From Halomonas maura (GTDB lineage: Bacteria; Pseudomonadota; Gammaproteobacteria; Pseudomonadales; Halomonadaceae), in contig NZ_JAUFPQ010000023.1 in the NCBI RefSeq assembly GCF_030409305.1, positions 1-64,000 of the forward strand: a stretch of DNA of 64,000 bases, in the 5' to 3' direction. Of this stretch, positions 9,214-19,412 are shown piece by piece (within the stretch, counting starts at the first letter, position 1; every line of letters starts with the position of its first letter). Position numbers and translations under genes: made by a program. The notes beneath the pieces are model-generated. The model was not told the origin of the DNA and did no database searches. It saw only the letters and a list, made by a program, of their open reading frames with translations.

Positions 9214-9771
9214 TCAGCCCTGCTGGGTGTCGAGCGGACGGGTGACGAAGATGCCCACGTCGCAGCCTTCCTCGGCGGCGCTCTGGGTCTGCTCGGCGAC
9301 GGTACGCAGTTCGCTGCCGCGCGCGGCGAGGATCTGGTCCATGGCGCCGGCGAACCAGCCGGTGAACATGTACTCGACCTTGCGGCCCACCTTGCCCAGC
9401 TGATAGACGAAGGCGCTGTGCTCGAGGCGCACCCGGCAGGTGCCCGCGTCGAGATCGATCTCTTCGGTGATGAACAGCCCCCAACCGCGCTGGGACAGGC
9501 GCTTCATGTAGTGCTCGAAGACCGCCTCGCCCTCGAGGCCATGACATTCGGCCTCCTTCTCGCACCAGTGCCAGGCGCTCTTGTAGCCGGCGTGATAGAG
9601 GATCTCGGCGTACTTCTCGGCACCCAGCGCCTCTTCCACGGCCACATGGTTGTTGATGAAGAAGTGCCGGGGCACGTAGAGCATGGGCAGCGCATCGGTG
9701 GTCCAGACGCCGGTCTCGGCATCCACTTCAATGGGCAGTTCGGGGGCCATCTTGGTCACGGTGTCACTCAC
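9214..9771 (-). CDS. DUF5943-like conserved protein of the betaine operon, function unknown
   Basis: A 185-residue soluble protein with no signal peptide. It resembles the conserved protein encoded just upstream of dgcA in Pseudomonas (DUF5943, related to 4-vinyl-reductase/V4R-type domains). Visible features are MLYVPRHFFINNHVAVEEALG near residue 30, a cysteine-histidine cluster (AWHWCEKEAECHGLEGEAVF), and the ending GCDVGIFVTRP. V4R-like domains often bind small ligands or assist cofactor-dependent enzymes, but no activity is established here. It lies 12 bp before dgcA and must be co-transcribed. Position suggests an accessory role in dimethylglycine or betaine breakdown. Confidence 0.75.
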   Translation of the reverse strand: MSDTVTKMAPELPIEVDAETGVWTTDALPMLYVPRHFFINNHVAVEEALGAEKYAEILYHAGYKSAWHWCEKEAECHGLEGEAVFEHYMKRLSQRGWGLFITEEIDLDAGTCRVRLEHSAFVYQLGKVGRKVEYMFTGWFAGAMDQILAARGSELRTVAEQTQSAAEEGCDVGIFVTRPLDTQQG

Positions 9772-9810
9772 TCGACTTGTTGTAGGTTCGTGGTCAGGGG
9801 TCAGGGGCGG

Positions 9811-10788
9811 TCATTCGCCCCAGGCATCACGCAGCACGCGGACCCAGTTCTCGCCCATGATCTTGCGGACCTGGGATTCGCTGAAGCCACGGCGCGAGAG
9901 CGCCTCGGTGAGGTTGGGGAATTCGCCGATGGTGCGAATGCCCTCGGGATTGATGATCTTGCCGAAGCGGGTCAGGCGACGGGCATAGCCCTTGTCGTGG
10001 GTCAGCCACTCGAAGAAGTTCTGGTCGTGGCCCTGGGTAAAGTCGGTGCCGATGCCGATGGCATCCTCGCCGACGATGTTCATCACGTACTCGATGGCCT
10101 CGACGTAGTCGTCGACGGTGGCATCCACCCCGGCCCGCAGGAAGGGCGTGAACATGGTCACACCGACGAAGCCGCCATGGTCGGCGATGAACTTGAGTTC
10201 CGCGTCGGACTTGTTGCGGGGATGTTCCTTGAGCCCCGAGGGCAGGCAGTGGGAGTAGCAGACCGGCTTGGTGGATGCCTCGATGACCTCGGTGGAGGTC
10301 TTCTCGCCGACGTGGGAGAGGTCGCACATGACGCCCACGCGGTTCATCTCGGCGACGATCTCGCGGCCGAAGCCGGACAGGCCGCCGTCACGCTCGTAGC
10401 AGCCGGTGCCCACCAGGTTCTGGGTGTTGTAGCACATCTGCACGACACCCACGCCGAGCTGCTTGAAGATCTCGACGTAGCCGATCTGGTCCTCGAAGGC
10501 GTGGGCATTCTGGAACCCGTAGATGATCCCGGTCTTGCCCTCCTCCTTGGCCCGGGTGATGTCCGCGGTGGTCCGCACCGGGATCACCAGGTCGCTGGAT
10601 TCGGCCATCAGGGCATTGGTCTTGACGATGTTGTCGACGGTGGCCTGGAAGCCTTCCCAGACCGAGACCGTGCAGTTGGCGGCGGTCAGACCGCCCCGAC
10701 GCATGTCCTCGAACAGCTCGCGGTTCCACTTGGCGATGATCAGGCCATCGATGACGATGGCGTCCTGGTGCAGTTCGGCTGGGGTCAT
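9811..10788 (-). CDS. Membrane-dipeptidase-family metallohydrolase (renal dipeptidase fold)
   Basis: A 325-residue member of peptidase family M19. It has the opening aspartate-rich strand DAIVIDGLIIAKWNRE, a zinc-site region around CDLSHVGEKTSTEV, the pair SHCLPSGLKEHPRNKSD, and IGIGTDFTQGHDQ. The start ATG at 10788 has GGAG upstream; the open frame runs on to 11343 but that part overlaps mtgA and is not coding. No signal peptide, so it is likely cytoplasmic. M19 proteins hydrolyse dipeptides, and some relatives act on beta-lactams or other amides. The same family occurs at the head of the Pseudomonas dgc locus. Its substrate in betaine catabolism is unknown. Confidence 0.85.
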   Translation of the reverse strand: MTPAELHQDAIVIDGLIIAKWNRELFEDMRRGGLTAANCTVSVWEGFQATVDNIVKTNALMAESSDLVIPVRTTADITRAKEEGKTGIIYGFQNAHAFEDQIGYVEIFKQLGVGVVQMCYNTQNLVGTGCYERDGGLSGFGREIVAEMNRVGVMCDLSHVGEKTSTEVIEASTKPVCYSHCLPSGLKEHPRNKSDAELKFIADHGGFVGVTMFTPFLRAGVDATVDDYVEAIEYVMNIVGEDAIGIGTDFTQGHDQNFFEWLTHDKGYARRLTRFGKIINPEGIRTIGEFPNLTEALSRRGFSESQVRKIMGENWVRVLRDAWGE

Positions 10789-10927
10789 GACGGGCTCCGG
10801 AATTGTGCATGAACTTGCCGGCAGCATATCCCCCGCCCCCCGGGGCTCGGCGCCTGGAAGCGACCGGTAGCATCCCAGAAACGTCACGGCCGTCGCGATC
10901 GCGACATGCCGGGCAGGCGCAGCCGGC

Positions 10928-11629
10928 TCAGAGCCGGTCGAGGTAGGTGGCCCCCCCGAGGTTGCGCATCTGGCGGCGGATCCAGGCGCTGCGACCCAGC
11001 ACGTGGGCCCCGGGACGGGAGGCACTCCAGCCGCGGGGATTGGGCAGGATGGCGGCCAGGCGACTGGCCTGGACGGCACTGAGCTGTGAGGCGGAGACCC
11101 CGAAGTAGTGGCGGGCCGCGGCCTCCAGGCCGAAGACGCCGTCATCCCACTCGGCGATGTTGAGGTAGACCTCGAGGATCCGCTGCTTGGGCCACAGCAT
11201 CTCGATGAGCAGGGTGAACCAGGCCTCCAGGCCCTTGCGCACCCAGCTGCGGCCGGTCCACAGGAAGAGGTTCTTGGCGGTCTGCTGACTGAGGGTACTG
11301 GCGCCGCGCAGGTCGCCGCCGTTGAGGCTGGCGGTGACGGCACGGCGCAGCTCGACCAGGTCGAAGCCGTGATGCACGGGGAAGCGCTGGTCCTCGGCGG
11401 CGATCACCGCGAGCTTGGCCTGGGTGGAGAGTTGGGACCAGGGGCGCCAGTCCTGGCGGATATCCAGCGCTTCGCCGCCCCGCCAGGCTTCCACCTTGCG
11501 CTCGAGCATCACCATGGAACCGCCCACCGGCACCACCCGGAACATCAGCACCAGCAGGACCGACAGCAACAGCCAACCCAGCAGGGCAAGCCCCAGGCCC
11601 CGCGCCGCCCGGCGCCCCCAATCCCGCAT
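10928..11629 (-). CDS. mtgA: Monofunctional peptidoglycan glycosyltransferase
   Basis: A 233-residue inner-membrane enzyme with one N-terminal helix (residues about 9-31) and a GT51 domain: VIAAEDQRFPVHHGFDL with the catalytic Glu, GASTLSQQTAKNLFLW, RKGLEAWFTLLIEMLWPKQR and ILEVYLNIAEW. It polymerises lipid II into glycan strands. I chose the ATG at 11629; an upstream ATG at 11665 would overlap gbdR by 26 bp and add a hydrophilic leader. It is co-directional with gbdR and 10 bp after it, but functionally unrelated to betaine use. Confidence 0.93.
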   Translation of the reverse strand: MRDWGRRAARGLGLALLGWLLLSVLLVLMFRVVPVGGSMVMLERKVEAWRGGEALDIRQDWRPWSQLSTQAKLAVIAAEDQRFPVHHGFDLVELRRAVTASLNGGDLRGASTLSQQTAKNLFLWTGRSWVRKGLEAWFTLLIEMLWPKQRILEVYLNIAEWDDGVFGLEAAARHYFGVSASQLSAVQASRLAAILPNPRGWSASRPGAHVLGRSAWIRRQMRNLGGATYLDRL

Positions 11630-11639
11630 CAGGCCTTGC

Positions 11640-12779
11640 TCATGGTCTGAGCCGCACGCTGGCATAGGTGGGCTCGCCCCGGGCCTGGGCCAACGCCTTC
11701 ATGGCCGAGGACTCCGGCTCGCTGGTGACCGGCTCGTAGGAGGCGGACTGCAGGATGGTCGCCGTCTCCTTGCCCAGAGTCACCGGCAACAGCTCCACGG
11801 CACTGCTGCCCAGCCGCTCATCCCGGGGCGGGATGCCGAAGTATTCCCGGTAGCACTTGGAGAAGTGCGGCGTGGAGACGAAGCCGCAGGCCGAGGCCAC
11901 CTCGATGATCGACATCGGGGTCTGCTTGAGCAGCTGGCGAGCCCGGGTCAGGCGCAGCTTGAGGTAGTAGCGCGATGGCGAGCAGTGCAGGTTCTTCTGG
12001 AACAGCCGCTCGAGCTGGCGGCGCGAGACGTCCACGTAGTCGGCCAGCTCGTCGAGGCTGATGGGCTCCTCGAGGTTGGCCTCCATCAGCGCGACGATCT
12101 CCAGCAGGCGTGGCTGGGTGGTGCCCAGCACGTGCTTGAGCGGCACCCGCTGCTGATCCTGCTCGTTGCGCACCCGGTCGTAGATGAACATCTCGGAGAT
12201 GCCCGCCGCGAGCTCGCGACCGTGGTCGCGGGCGATCAGGGTCAGCATCATGTCCAGCGGGGCGGTGCCCCCGGAGGTGGTGGCGCGGTCGCGGTCGATG
12301 GAGAACAGCCGGGTGGTCAGCGACACCTTGGGGAAGGCCTCCTGCATGGCGGCCAGGCACTCCCAGTGCACGCTGGCCTCGAAGCCATCGAGCAACCCCG
12401 CCCGGGCCAGTGCCCAGGTCCCCGTGCACACCGCCCCGAGGCGACGCGACTGTCGCGCCTGGGACTGCAGCCAGCTGACATGCTCGCGCTGGACGCTGCG
12501 CTGGGGGGCCACTCCGCCACAGACGATCACCGTGTCCAGCGCCAGCGGCACGGTGGTGGCGGCGTCCGGGGTGATCTGCAGGCCATCGCTGGCCTTCACC
12601 GGGCTGCCGTCGAGGCTCAGGGTGAACCAGCGGTAGAGTTCGCGGCCGGCCAGCTGGTTGGCCATGCGCAAGGGCTCGATGGCCGAGGCCAGGGAGATCA
12701 GGGTGAAATTGTCCAGCAGCAGGAAACCCATGGTCTGGGGGACGGCGGCAGTGCGTGAGGCTTGGGGAGTGGTTGTCAT
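11640..12779 (-). CDS. gbdR: GbdR-type AraC/GlxA transcriptional activator of betaine catabolism
   Basis: A 379-residue regulator with an N-terminal DJ-1/PfpI-like domain (QTMGFLLLDNFTLISLASAI at residue ~14, GAVCTGTWALARAGLLDG in the middle) and a C-terminal AraC double helix-turn-helix (ISLDELADYVDVSRRQLERLF, then SIIEVASACGFVSTPHFSKC). The N-terminal stretch through EPLRMANQLAGRELYRW is very close to Pseudomonas GbdR, which responds to glycine betaine and dimethylglycine and activates gbc and dgc genes. Location next to the dgc operon supports this. It probably controls the operon starting at 10788 (inference). Start chosen at the ATG at 12779. Confidence 0.93.
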   Translation of the reverse strand: MTTTPQASRTAAVPQTMGFLLLDNFTLISLASAIEPLRMANQLAGRELYRWFTLSLDGSPVKASDGLQITPDAATTVPLALDTVIVCGGVAPQRSVQREHVSWLQSQARQSRRLGAVCTGTWALARAGLLDGFEASVHWECLAAMQEAFPKVSLTTRLFSIDRDRATTSGGTAPLDMMLTLIARDHGRELAAGISEMFIYDRVRNEQDQQRVPLKHVLGTTQPRLLEIVALMEANLEEPISLDELADYVDVSRRQLERLFQKNLHCSPSRYYLKLRLTRARQLLKQTPMSIIEVASACGFVSTPHFSKCYREYFGIPPRDERLGSSAVELLPVTLGKETATILQSASYEPVTSEPESSAMKALAQARGEPTYASVRLRP

Positions 12780-13025
12780 TTAGGTACTCCAGCGCAAGTA
12801 TCTTTAGCCCGTGTTCGTCTTGTCATTGCTGTTCGGCATCGGGGCGTTGGGCATGCCGGCCGCGTCAGGCGTCGCTGTCAGGCATGCTCACCGCGGAATG
12901 TACCCCGGGTGTCGTTTTTTGGCATGTCAAATTTGCCTATCAAGTGGCCGTTCCCGGTGGCCTGGGACAATCGCGACGCTCATGAGCAAGCGAATGTCGC
13001 TCCTGCATATGCATCATCAGGGTAG
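12780..13025. other. Non-coding region upstream of gbdR
   Basis: No gene is supported on either strand here. It includes a T-rich stretch near 12920, AT-richer than its surroundings and so a plausible location for the gbdR promoter, and a 10-bp palindrome TGCATATGCA at 13004-13013. I could not place a convincing -35/-10 pair. Confidence 0.4.
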
Positions 13026-13049
13026 CATGCCGCCCCGCGGGGCGGCATG
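13026..13049. terminator. Perfect palindrome, probable terminator of the frmA-fghA unit
   Basis: A 24-bp perfect inverted repeat (CATGCCGCCCCG with CGGGGCGGCATG) starts 14 bp after the fghA stop. It has no U-tract, so it may act as a weak or Rho-assisted terminator, or as an mRNA-stabilising hairpin. Confidence 0.6.
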
Positions 13050-13063
13050 TCCTGTCGTCACCC

Positions 13064-13921
13064 TCAGCGGGTCGCGTGCAGGTGCTTGGCGTGGTAGCGC
13101 AGGTGGTCGTCGATGAAGGTGGCGATGAAGAAGTAGCTGTGGTCGTAGCCCGGCTGGCGACGCAGCGTCAGCGGATGGTCCTGCTCGGCGCACACCGCCT
13201 CCAGCCGTTCGGGACACAGCTGCTCCTCGAGGAAGTCGTCGGCCTCGCCCTGATCGATGAACAGCGGCTGACGCGAGGCACCGCGGGCGACCAGCTCACA
13301 GGCATCGTACTGGGTCCAGTTGCCGACATCCTCGCCCAGGTAGCCGCCGAAGGCCTTGCGGCCCCAGGGGCATTGGGTGGGATTGACCACCGGCGAGAAG
13401 GCCGACACCGAGCGATAGTGCCCCGGCCGGCGCAGCGCCAGGATCAGGGCGCCGTGACCGCCCATGGAGTGGCCGCTGATCGACTCGCGGCCGCTGACCG
13501 GGAAGTGCTGGCGCACCACCGACGGCAGCTCCTCGGCCACGTAGTCGTACATCCGGTAGTGGTCCTTCCAGGGCGCCTGGGTGGCATTGACGTAGAAGCC
13601 CGCCCCGGAGCCGAAGTCGTAGCTGTCGTGCTCACCGGGCAGGTCCAGCCCGCGAGGGCTGGTATCCGGGCAGACGATGGCGATACCCAGCTCGGCCGCC
13701 AGCCGCTGGGCACCGGCCTTCTGCATGAAGTTCTCGTCGGTGCAGGTCAGCCCCGACAGCCACCACAGCAGCGGCACCCGCTCGGTCTCGGCCTGGGGCG
13801 GCAGGTAGATGGCGAAGGTCATCTCGCAGTCCAGCGCCCGCGAGCGATGGCGATAGCGCTTGTGCCAGCCGCCGAAACAGCGGTTGGCCGAGACCAGTTC
13901 GAGGTGTTCGGTCATGGTCAT
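13064..13921 (-). CDS. fghA: S-formylglutathione hydrolase
   Basis: A 285-residue esterase-D family alpha/beta hydrolase. It hydrolyses S-formylglutathione to formate and glutathione, the second step of glutathione-dependent formaldehyde oxidation. Visible are LLWWLSGLTCTDENFMQKAG, the nucleophile elbow GHSMGGHGALI (Ser), the acid region FIDQGEADDFLEEQL and the catalytic His in QPGYDHSYFFI. The start is the ATG at 13921, six bases after GGAG; a second Met lies two codons on. It lies 75 bp after frmA and is presumably co-transcribed. Confidence 0.95.
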   Translation of the reverse strand: MTMTEHLELVSANRCFGGWHKRYRHRSRALDCEMTFAIYLPPQAETERVPLLWWLSGLTCTDENFMQKAGAQRLAAELGIAIVCPDTSPRGLDLPGEHDSYDFGSGAGFYVNATQAPWKDHYRMYDYVAEELPSVVRQHFPVSGRESISGHSMGGHGALILALRRPGHYRSVSAFSPVVNPTQCPWGRKAFGGYLGEDVGNWTQYDACELVARGASRQPLFIDQGEADDFLEEQLCPERLEAVCAEQDHPLTLRRQPGYDHSYFFIATFIDDHLRYHAKHLHATR

Positions 13922-13996
13922 GGGCGACTCCTCATGGGGTTCGCACGGTGCCGGGCGTGCCACGATCATTGCGGTTCGCGCGGCACCGGGCGCAGA

Positions 13997-15196
<1,200 letters not shown>

Positions 15197-15235
15197 TTAT
15201 TGCCATACAGCAACAATCCATGAAGAGGACACCGC

Positions 15236-16150
15236 ATGCAACGCTGGGACCGCGTCGAGGCCTTCGTCGAGGTGGTGCGCCTGGGCGCCTTCAAGGCCGC
15301 CGCCGAGCGGCTCAAGGTGTCGAGTTCCCATGTCAGCCGACTGGTCAGCCAGCTGGAGAACCAGCTGGGCACCACCCTGCTCTACCGTACCACCCGGCGG
15401 ATTCGCCTGACCGAGGCCGGCCGCCTCTACTATCAACACTGCCTGCATCTGGTCGAGGGCTTCCGCGAGGCCGAGGCCGCCGTCAAGGACCTGCAGGCCA
15501 AGCCCACCGGGCTGCTCAGCCTGACCTGCGCGACGACCTTCGGCGAGCGCTACCTGGCGCCCCTGGTCCACGACTTCATGTGCCGCCACCCGCGGCTCGA
15601 GGTGCGCATGCACTTCACCAACCGCCAGGTGGACATCATCGACGAGGGCTTCGACATCGCCATCCGCATGGGGACCCTCAAGGACTCCTCGCTGATCGCC
15701 CGGCGGCTGTGCGAGCGTCGCGAATACGTGGTGGGCTCGCCGGACTACTTCACCCGGGTGGCCCAGCCCCACAGCCTCTCCGAGCTGTCCCGGCACCGCT
15801 GTCTGGTCGGCTCGCAGGACTACTGGCGCTTCGACGTCGAGGGCGTACGCCGCCAGATTCGCGTCGACGGCCCCTGGCACGGCAATTCCGGGCCGGCCCT
15901 GCTCGATGCCGCCCTCAAGGGGCTGGGGCTGGCCCAGCTGCCGGACTACTACGTCGAGGCGCACCTGGTCCGGGGCGAGCTGATCAGCGTGCTCGATGCC
16001 TATCGCCACAGCGACACCGCGGTGTGGGCCGTGTATCCCCGCCACCGCCATCGGTCCCCCAAGGTGCGCCAGTTCCTCGATTTCCTGGTCGATCACATCG
16101 GCGAGGTGTTGCCCGGCCGTCAGGCCGACACGACGCAGGGCGCCCGCTGA
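15236..16150 (+). CDS. LysR-family regulator divergent from frmA
   Basis: A 304-residue LTTR: N-terminal winged helix (FVEVVRLGAFKAAAERLKVS, SSHVSRLVSQLENQLG) and a periplasmic-binding-like effector domain ending QFLDFLVDHIG. The start ATG at 15236 follows AGAGGA. It is transcribed away from frmA across a 129-bp gap that is AT-richer than the surroundings, the usual arrangement for an LTTR controlling its divergent neighbour. It probably regulates frmA-fghA in response to formaldehyde or its glutathione adduct (inference). Confidence 0.88.
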   Translation: MQRWDRVEAFVEVVRLGAFKAAAERLKVSSSHVSRLVSQLENQLGTTLLYRTTRRIRLTEAGRLYYQHCLHLVEGFREAEAAVKDLQAKPTGLLSLTCATTFGERYLAPLVHDFMCRHPRLEVRMHFTNRQVDIIDEGFDIAIRMGTLKDSSLIARRLCERREYVVGSPDYFTRVAQPHSLSELSRHRCLVGSQDYWRFDVEGVRRQIRVDGPWHGNSGPALLDAALKGLGLAQLPDYYVEAHLVRGELISVLDAYRHSDTAVWAVYPRHRHRSPKVRQFLDFLVDHIGEVLPGRQADTTQGAR

Positions 16151-16160
16151 GGCGCCCTGC
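16135..16160. terminator. Terminator hairpin overlapping the LysR stop codon
   Basis: A perfect 10-bp stem (GCAGGGCGCC with GGCGCCCTGC) has the regulator's stop codon in its six-base loop. It lies between convergent genes (LysR and livM), so it may serve both. No U-tract is visible. Confidence 0.6.
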
Positions 16161-16179
16161 ATGCCTGCCGCCCACGCGG

Positions 16180-17166
16180 CTACTTGAAGTTCCTGCGCAC
16201 CAGCTTCTGGACCTCGCCGACGATGCCGCTGCGGAAGCTCAGCACGCAGATCACGAAGATCGCCCCGAGGATCACGCTGACCCAGTTGCCCAGCGGCGAC
16301 TGGGCCAGCTGGGTCTGCAGGCTGACCACCAGCCCCGACCCCACCAGGGGCCCGAACAGGGTGCCCACCCCACCCAGCAGGGTCATCAGGATGACCTCGC
16401 CGGACATGTGCCAGTGGGCGTCGGTGAGCGAGGCCAGTTGGAAGACCACCGTCTTGGTCGATCCCGCCAGGCCGGCCAGCCCGGCCGAGATCACGAAGGC
16501 GAGCAGCTTGTAGGCGTCGACGTTGTAGCCCAGCGACACCGCCCGCGGCTCGTTCTCGCGGATCGCCTTGAGCACCTGGCCGAAGGGCGAGTGCACGGTA
16601 CGCTGGATGATGGCGAAGCCGATCACGAAGACCGCGAACACGAAGTAGTACATGGCCAGGTTGCTGGACAGGTCGACAAGGCCGAACAGCTGCCCGCGGG
16701 GCACGCCGTGCAGGCCATCCTCGCCCCCGGTGAACGGCGCCTGGATGAAGAAGAAGAACATCATCTGCGCCAGTGCCAGGGTGACCATGGCGAAATAGAT
16801 CCCCTGGCGGCGGATCGCCAGGGCGCCGAACACCAGGCCGAGTGCCACCCCGGCCAGGGTCCCGGCGAGGATCCCGGTCTCCGGCGTCAGGCCCGGATAG
16901 CTCGACAGAAGAAACCCGGTGACATAGCCGCCGGTGGCCAGGAAGGCCGCATGGCCGAAGGACAGCAGCCCCGCATAGCCCAGCAGCAGGTTGAAGGCAC
17001 AGGCGAAGAGCGCGAAGCACAGGACCTTCATCAGGAAGACGGGATAGGCGACGAAGGGCGCCACCAGGCCGATCCCCAGCAGCGCCAGGTACAGGGCCCC
17101 CCGGCGCTGGCGGGCCCGCCGGCGCCGCTGCATGGAGGGCGTGAGGGAGTGGGTCGTGGCCATCAT
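16180..17166 (-). CDS. livM: Branched-chain-type ABC transporter permease (LivM-like)
   Basis: A 328-residue inner-membrane permease with 8-10 hydrophobic segments and the LivM signature region NLLLGYAGLLSFGHAAFLATG and GQVLKAIRENEPRAVSLGYN, the cytoplasmic coupling loop. It is the last gene of the importer operon; the ATG at 17166 follows AAGGAGG by six bases and starts 1 bp after the livH stop. The N-terminus has a run of arginines (residues 13-22), consistent with the inside-positive rule. Confidence 0.92.
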   Translation of the reverse strand: MMATTHSLTPSMQRRRRARQRRGALYLALLGIGLVAPFVAYPVFLMKVLCFALFACAFNLLLGYAGLLSFGHAAFLATGGYVTGFLLSSYPGLTPETGILAGTLAGVALGLVFGALAIRRQGIYFAMVTLALAQMMFFFFIQAPFTGGEDGLHGVPRGQLFGLVDLSSNLAMYYFVFAVFVIGFAIIQRTVHSPFGQVLKAIRENEPRAVSLGYNVDAYKLLAFVISAGLAGLAGSTKTVVFQLASLTDAHWHMSGEVILMTLLGGVGTLFGPLVGSGLVVSLQTQLAQSPLGNWVSVILGAIFVICVLSFRSGIVGEVQKLVRRNFK

Positions 17167-17167
17167 G

Positions 17168-18055
17168 TCATGCCTCCTTGCCGAAGAGTCCCGCGGGACG
17201 CAGCATCAGCACCAGGATCATCACCAGGAAGATCACGGTGTTGGCGGCCTCGGGGTAGTACACCTTGGTCAGCCCCTCGACCAGGCCCATGCCCAGGCCG
17301 GTGAGGATGGCGCCGAGGATCGAGCCCATGCCACCGATCACCACCACGGCGAAGACCACGATCAGCAGGCTCGAGCCCATGGTCGGCGACACCGGGTAGA
17401 GCGGCGCGGCCAGCACCCCGGCGAAGGCGGCCAGTGCCACGCCGAAGCCGTAGGTCAGGGTGATCAGCTGCGGCACGTTGACGCCGAAGGCCTGCATCAG
17501 CGCCGGGTTCTCGGTGCCGGCCCGCAGGTAGGCGCCGAGGCGGGTGCGCTCGATGATGAACCAGGTCGCCAGGCAGACCACCAGTGCCGCCACCAGCACC
17601 CAGCCGCGGTAGGTGGGCAGGAACATGAAGCCCAGGTTGAGGCCGCCCTGCAGCGCCTCGGGCACCGGGTAGCTGGCCCCGGACACGCCGAAGAGATTGA
17701 TCAGCGCCCCCTCGAAGATCAGCGCCAGGCCATAGGTCAGCAGCAGGCCGTAGAGGTGGTCGAGATGGGCGATGCGGCGCAGGATGGTGCGCTCGATCAG
17801 CATGCCGAGCCCCCCCACCACCAGGGGCACCAGCAGCAGGGCCAGCCAGTAGTTCAGCCCCAGGTACTGAAGGCCCAGCAGGGCCGCGAAGGCCCCCAGC
17901 ATGTACTGGGCCCCGTGGGCGAAGTTGATGATCTTCAGCAGGCCGAAGATCACCGCCAGCCCCAGGCTCAGCAGGGCATAGAAGGCGCCGTTGATCAGGC
18001 CCAGCATCAGCTGGCCCATGAATACCGCCAGCGGCACCCCGAGTATCATTGTCAT
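17168..18055 (-). CDS. livH: Branched-chain-type ABC transporter permease (LivH-like)
   Basis: A 295-residue membrane protein of the LivH family: GLINGAFYALLSLGLAVIFG and INFAHGAQYMLGAFAALLG near the N-terminus, and the coupling helix LGAYLRAGTENPALMQAFGVN in the middle. It pairs with LivM to form the channel. GAGGAG precedes the ATG at 18055. It follows the binding-protein gene by 60 bp. Confidence 0.92.
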   Translation of the reverse strand: MTMILGVPLAVFMGQLMLGLINGAFYALLSLGLAVIFGLLKIINFAHGAQYMLGAFAALLGLQYLGLNYWLALLLVPLVVGGLGMLIERTILRRIAHLDHLYGLLLTYGLALIFEGALINLFGVSGASYPVPEALQGGLNLGFMFLPTYRGWVLVAALVVCLATWFIIERTRLGAYLRAGTENPALMQAFGVNVPQLITLTYGFGVALAAFAGVLAAPLYPVSPTMGSSLLIVVFAVVVIGGMGSILGAILTGLGMGLVEGLTKVYYPEAANTVIFLVMILVLMLRPAGLFGKEA

Positions 18056-18115
18056 GGCAGGGTCTCCTCGCCGTCATGGGGCGGCGGCCGCGGCCGCCGC
18101 CGGGTCGGGCTCAGC

Positions 18116-19336
18116 TCACTGGTTGACCAGGTCGCACTGGCTCTCGCTGAGCGGGCGGTAGGCCTCCTCGGCGGGAATGGTGCTCTTGATCTCGTAGAGG
18201 TCCCACTCGCCGCTGGAGGCCTGCGGCGACTTCACCTCGGCCAGGTACATGTCGTGGACCATGCGGCCGTCCTCGCGGATGCGGCCGTTGCGGGCGAAGA
18301 AGTCCTCGACCGGGGTCTCGGCCATCTGGGCGCGTACCGCCTCGGCCTCGTCGGTGCCGGCGGCCGCCACGGCCTCCAGGTAGTGCAGGGTGCTGGAGTA
18401 GACCCCGGCCTGGACCATGGTCGGCATGCGGCCGACGCGCTCGAAGTAGCGCTCGGCCCATTCGCGGGACCGCTCGTCCATGTCCCAGTACCAGCCGGTG
18501 GTCAGCAGCAGGCCCTGGGTGGCCTCCAGGCCCATGGCGTGGACGTCGTTGAGGAAGATCAGCAGGCCGGCGAGCTGCTGGCCGGTCTGGGTCAGGCCGA
18601 ACTGGCTGGCGGTCTTGATGGCGTTGACGGTGTCGGCGCCGGCGTTGGCCAGGCCGACGATATCGGCGCCGGAGCCCTGGGCCTGGAGGATGTAGGAGGA
18701 GAAGTCGCTGGTCGGGAAGGGATGGCGCACCCCGCCGACGACCTCGCCGCCGTTCTCCTCCACCACCCTGGTCACATCGCCCTCCAGGGCGTGACCGAAG
18801 GCGTAGTCCGCGGTGAGCATGAACCACTGGTCGCCGCCCTGCTCGACCACCGCCTTGGCGGTGCCGTGGGCCAGCGGGTAGGTGTCGTAGACCCAGTGGA
18901 TATGGTTCGGCGTGCAGTGCTCGTTGGTGATGCTCGAGGCCGCCGAGCCCGAGATGATGGCCAGGCCGTTCGCCTCCTCCAGCACCTTGGTCACGGCGAT
19001 GGACACCGAGGAGGCCACCATGCCGGCCACCAGGTCGACGTTGCGCTGGTCGATCCAGCCGCGCACGGTGTTGGCCCCCACGTCGGCGCTGTTGCGATCG
19101 TCGGCGCTGAACACCTCGATGGGCGCGCCGTTGACCTCGCCGCCGACGTCCTCGACGGCCATCTTCAGGGCCTCGAGGCCACCCGGGCCGGCCAGGTCGC
19201 GGTAGGTACCGGACATGTCGGCCAGGTAGCCGATGCGCACGGCATCGTCGCTCATCTGGGCCTGGGCGGTGCCGGTGGCCAGCGCGGTGGCGGCGATGGC
19301 GAGGGTCCCGGCGAGGGTGCTGTTGTTGAAGGTCAT
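18116..19336 (-). CDS. Periplasmic substrate-binding protein of the Liv-type importer
   Basis: A 406-residue type I periplasmic binding protein (Peripla_BP_6/LivK-like). Signal peptide residues 1-26 ending TAQA, then VRIGYLADMSGTYRDLAGPG, a typical start of the mature domain. The sequence places it among amide, urea and amino-acid receptors, but the ligand cannot be assigned: binding-site residues differ from classical LivJ/LivK. Gene order (after livF, before livH) makes it the receptor of this importer. Four cysteine-poor central regions, no lipobox, so it is freely periplasmic. Confidence 0.9.
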   Translation of the reverse strand: MTFNNSTLAGTLAIAATALATGTAQAQMSDDAVRIGYLADMSGTYRDLAGPGGLEALKMAVEDVGGEVNGAPIEVFSADDRNSADVGANTVRGWIDQRNVDLVAGMVASSVSIAVTKVLEEANGLAIISGSAASSITNEHCTPNHIHWVYDTYPLAHGTAKAVVEQGGDQWFMLTADYAFGHALEGDVTRVVEENGGEVVGGVRHPFPTSDFSSYILQAQGSGADIVGLANAGADTVNAIKTASQFGLTQTGQQLAGLLIFLNDVHAMGLEATQGLLLTTGWYWDMDERSREWAERYFERVGRMPTMVQAGVYSSTLHYLEAVAAAGTDEAEAVRAQMAETPVEDFFARNGRIREDGRMVHDMYLAEVKSPQASSGEWDLYEIKSTIPAEEAYRPLSESQCDLVNQ

Positions 19337-19412
19337 CGTTCTCTCCGTGCCCCTTGGGGCGGCTTGTTGTTGTTGGCTTGCGGGTGGCAGCGTCGGGACG
19401 ACGGCGTCGCCG

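Noticed and set aside
7171..10812. A 1213-codon open frame on the plus strand
   Set aside because: Antisense to dgcA, the DUF5943-like gene and the dipeptidase, all of which have clear family motifs. Composition is typical of shadow frames.
12755..13116. Small frames between gbdR and fghA
   Set aside because: Three overlapping frames with no ribosome site, no recognisable product and Cys/Arg-rich composition; treated as non-coding.
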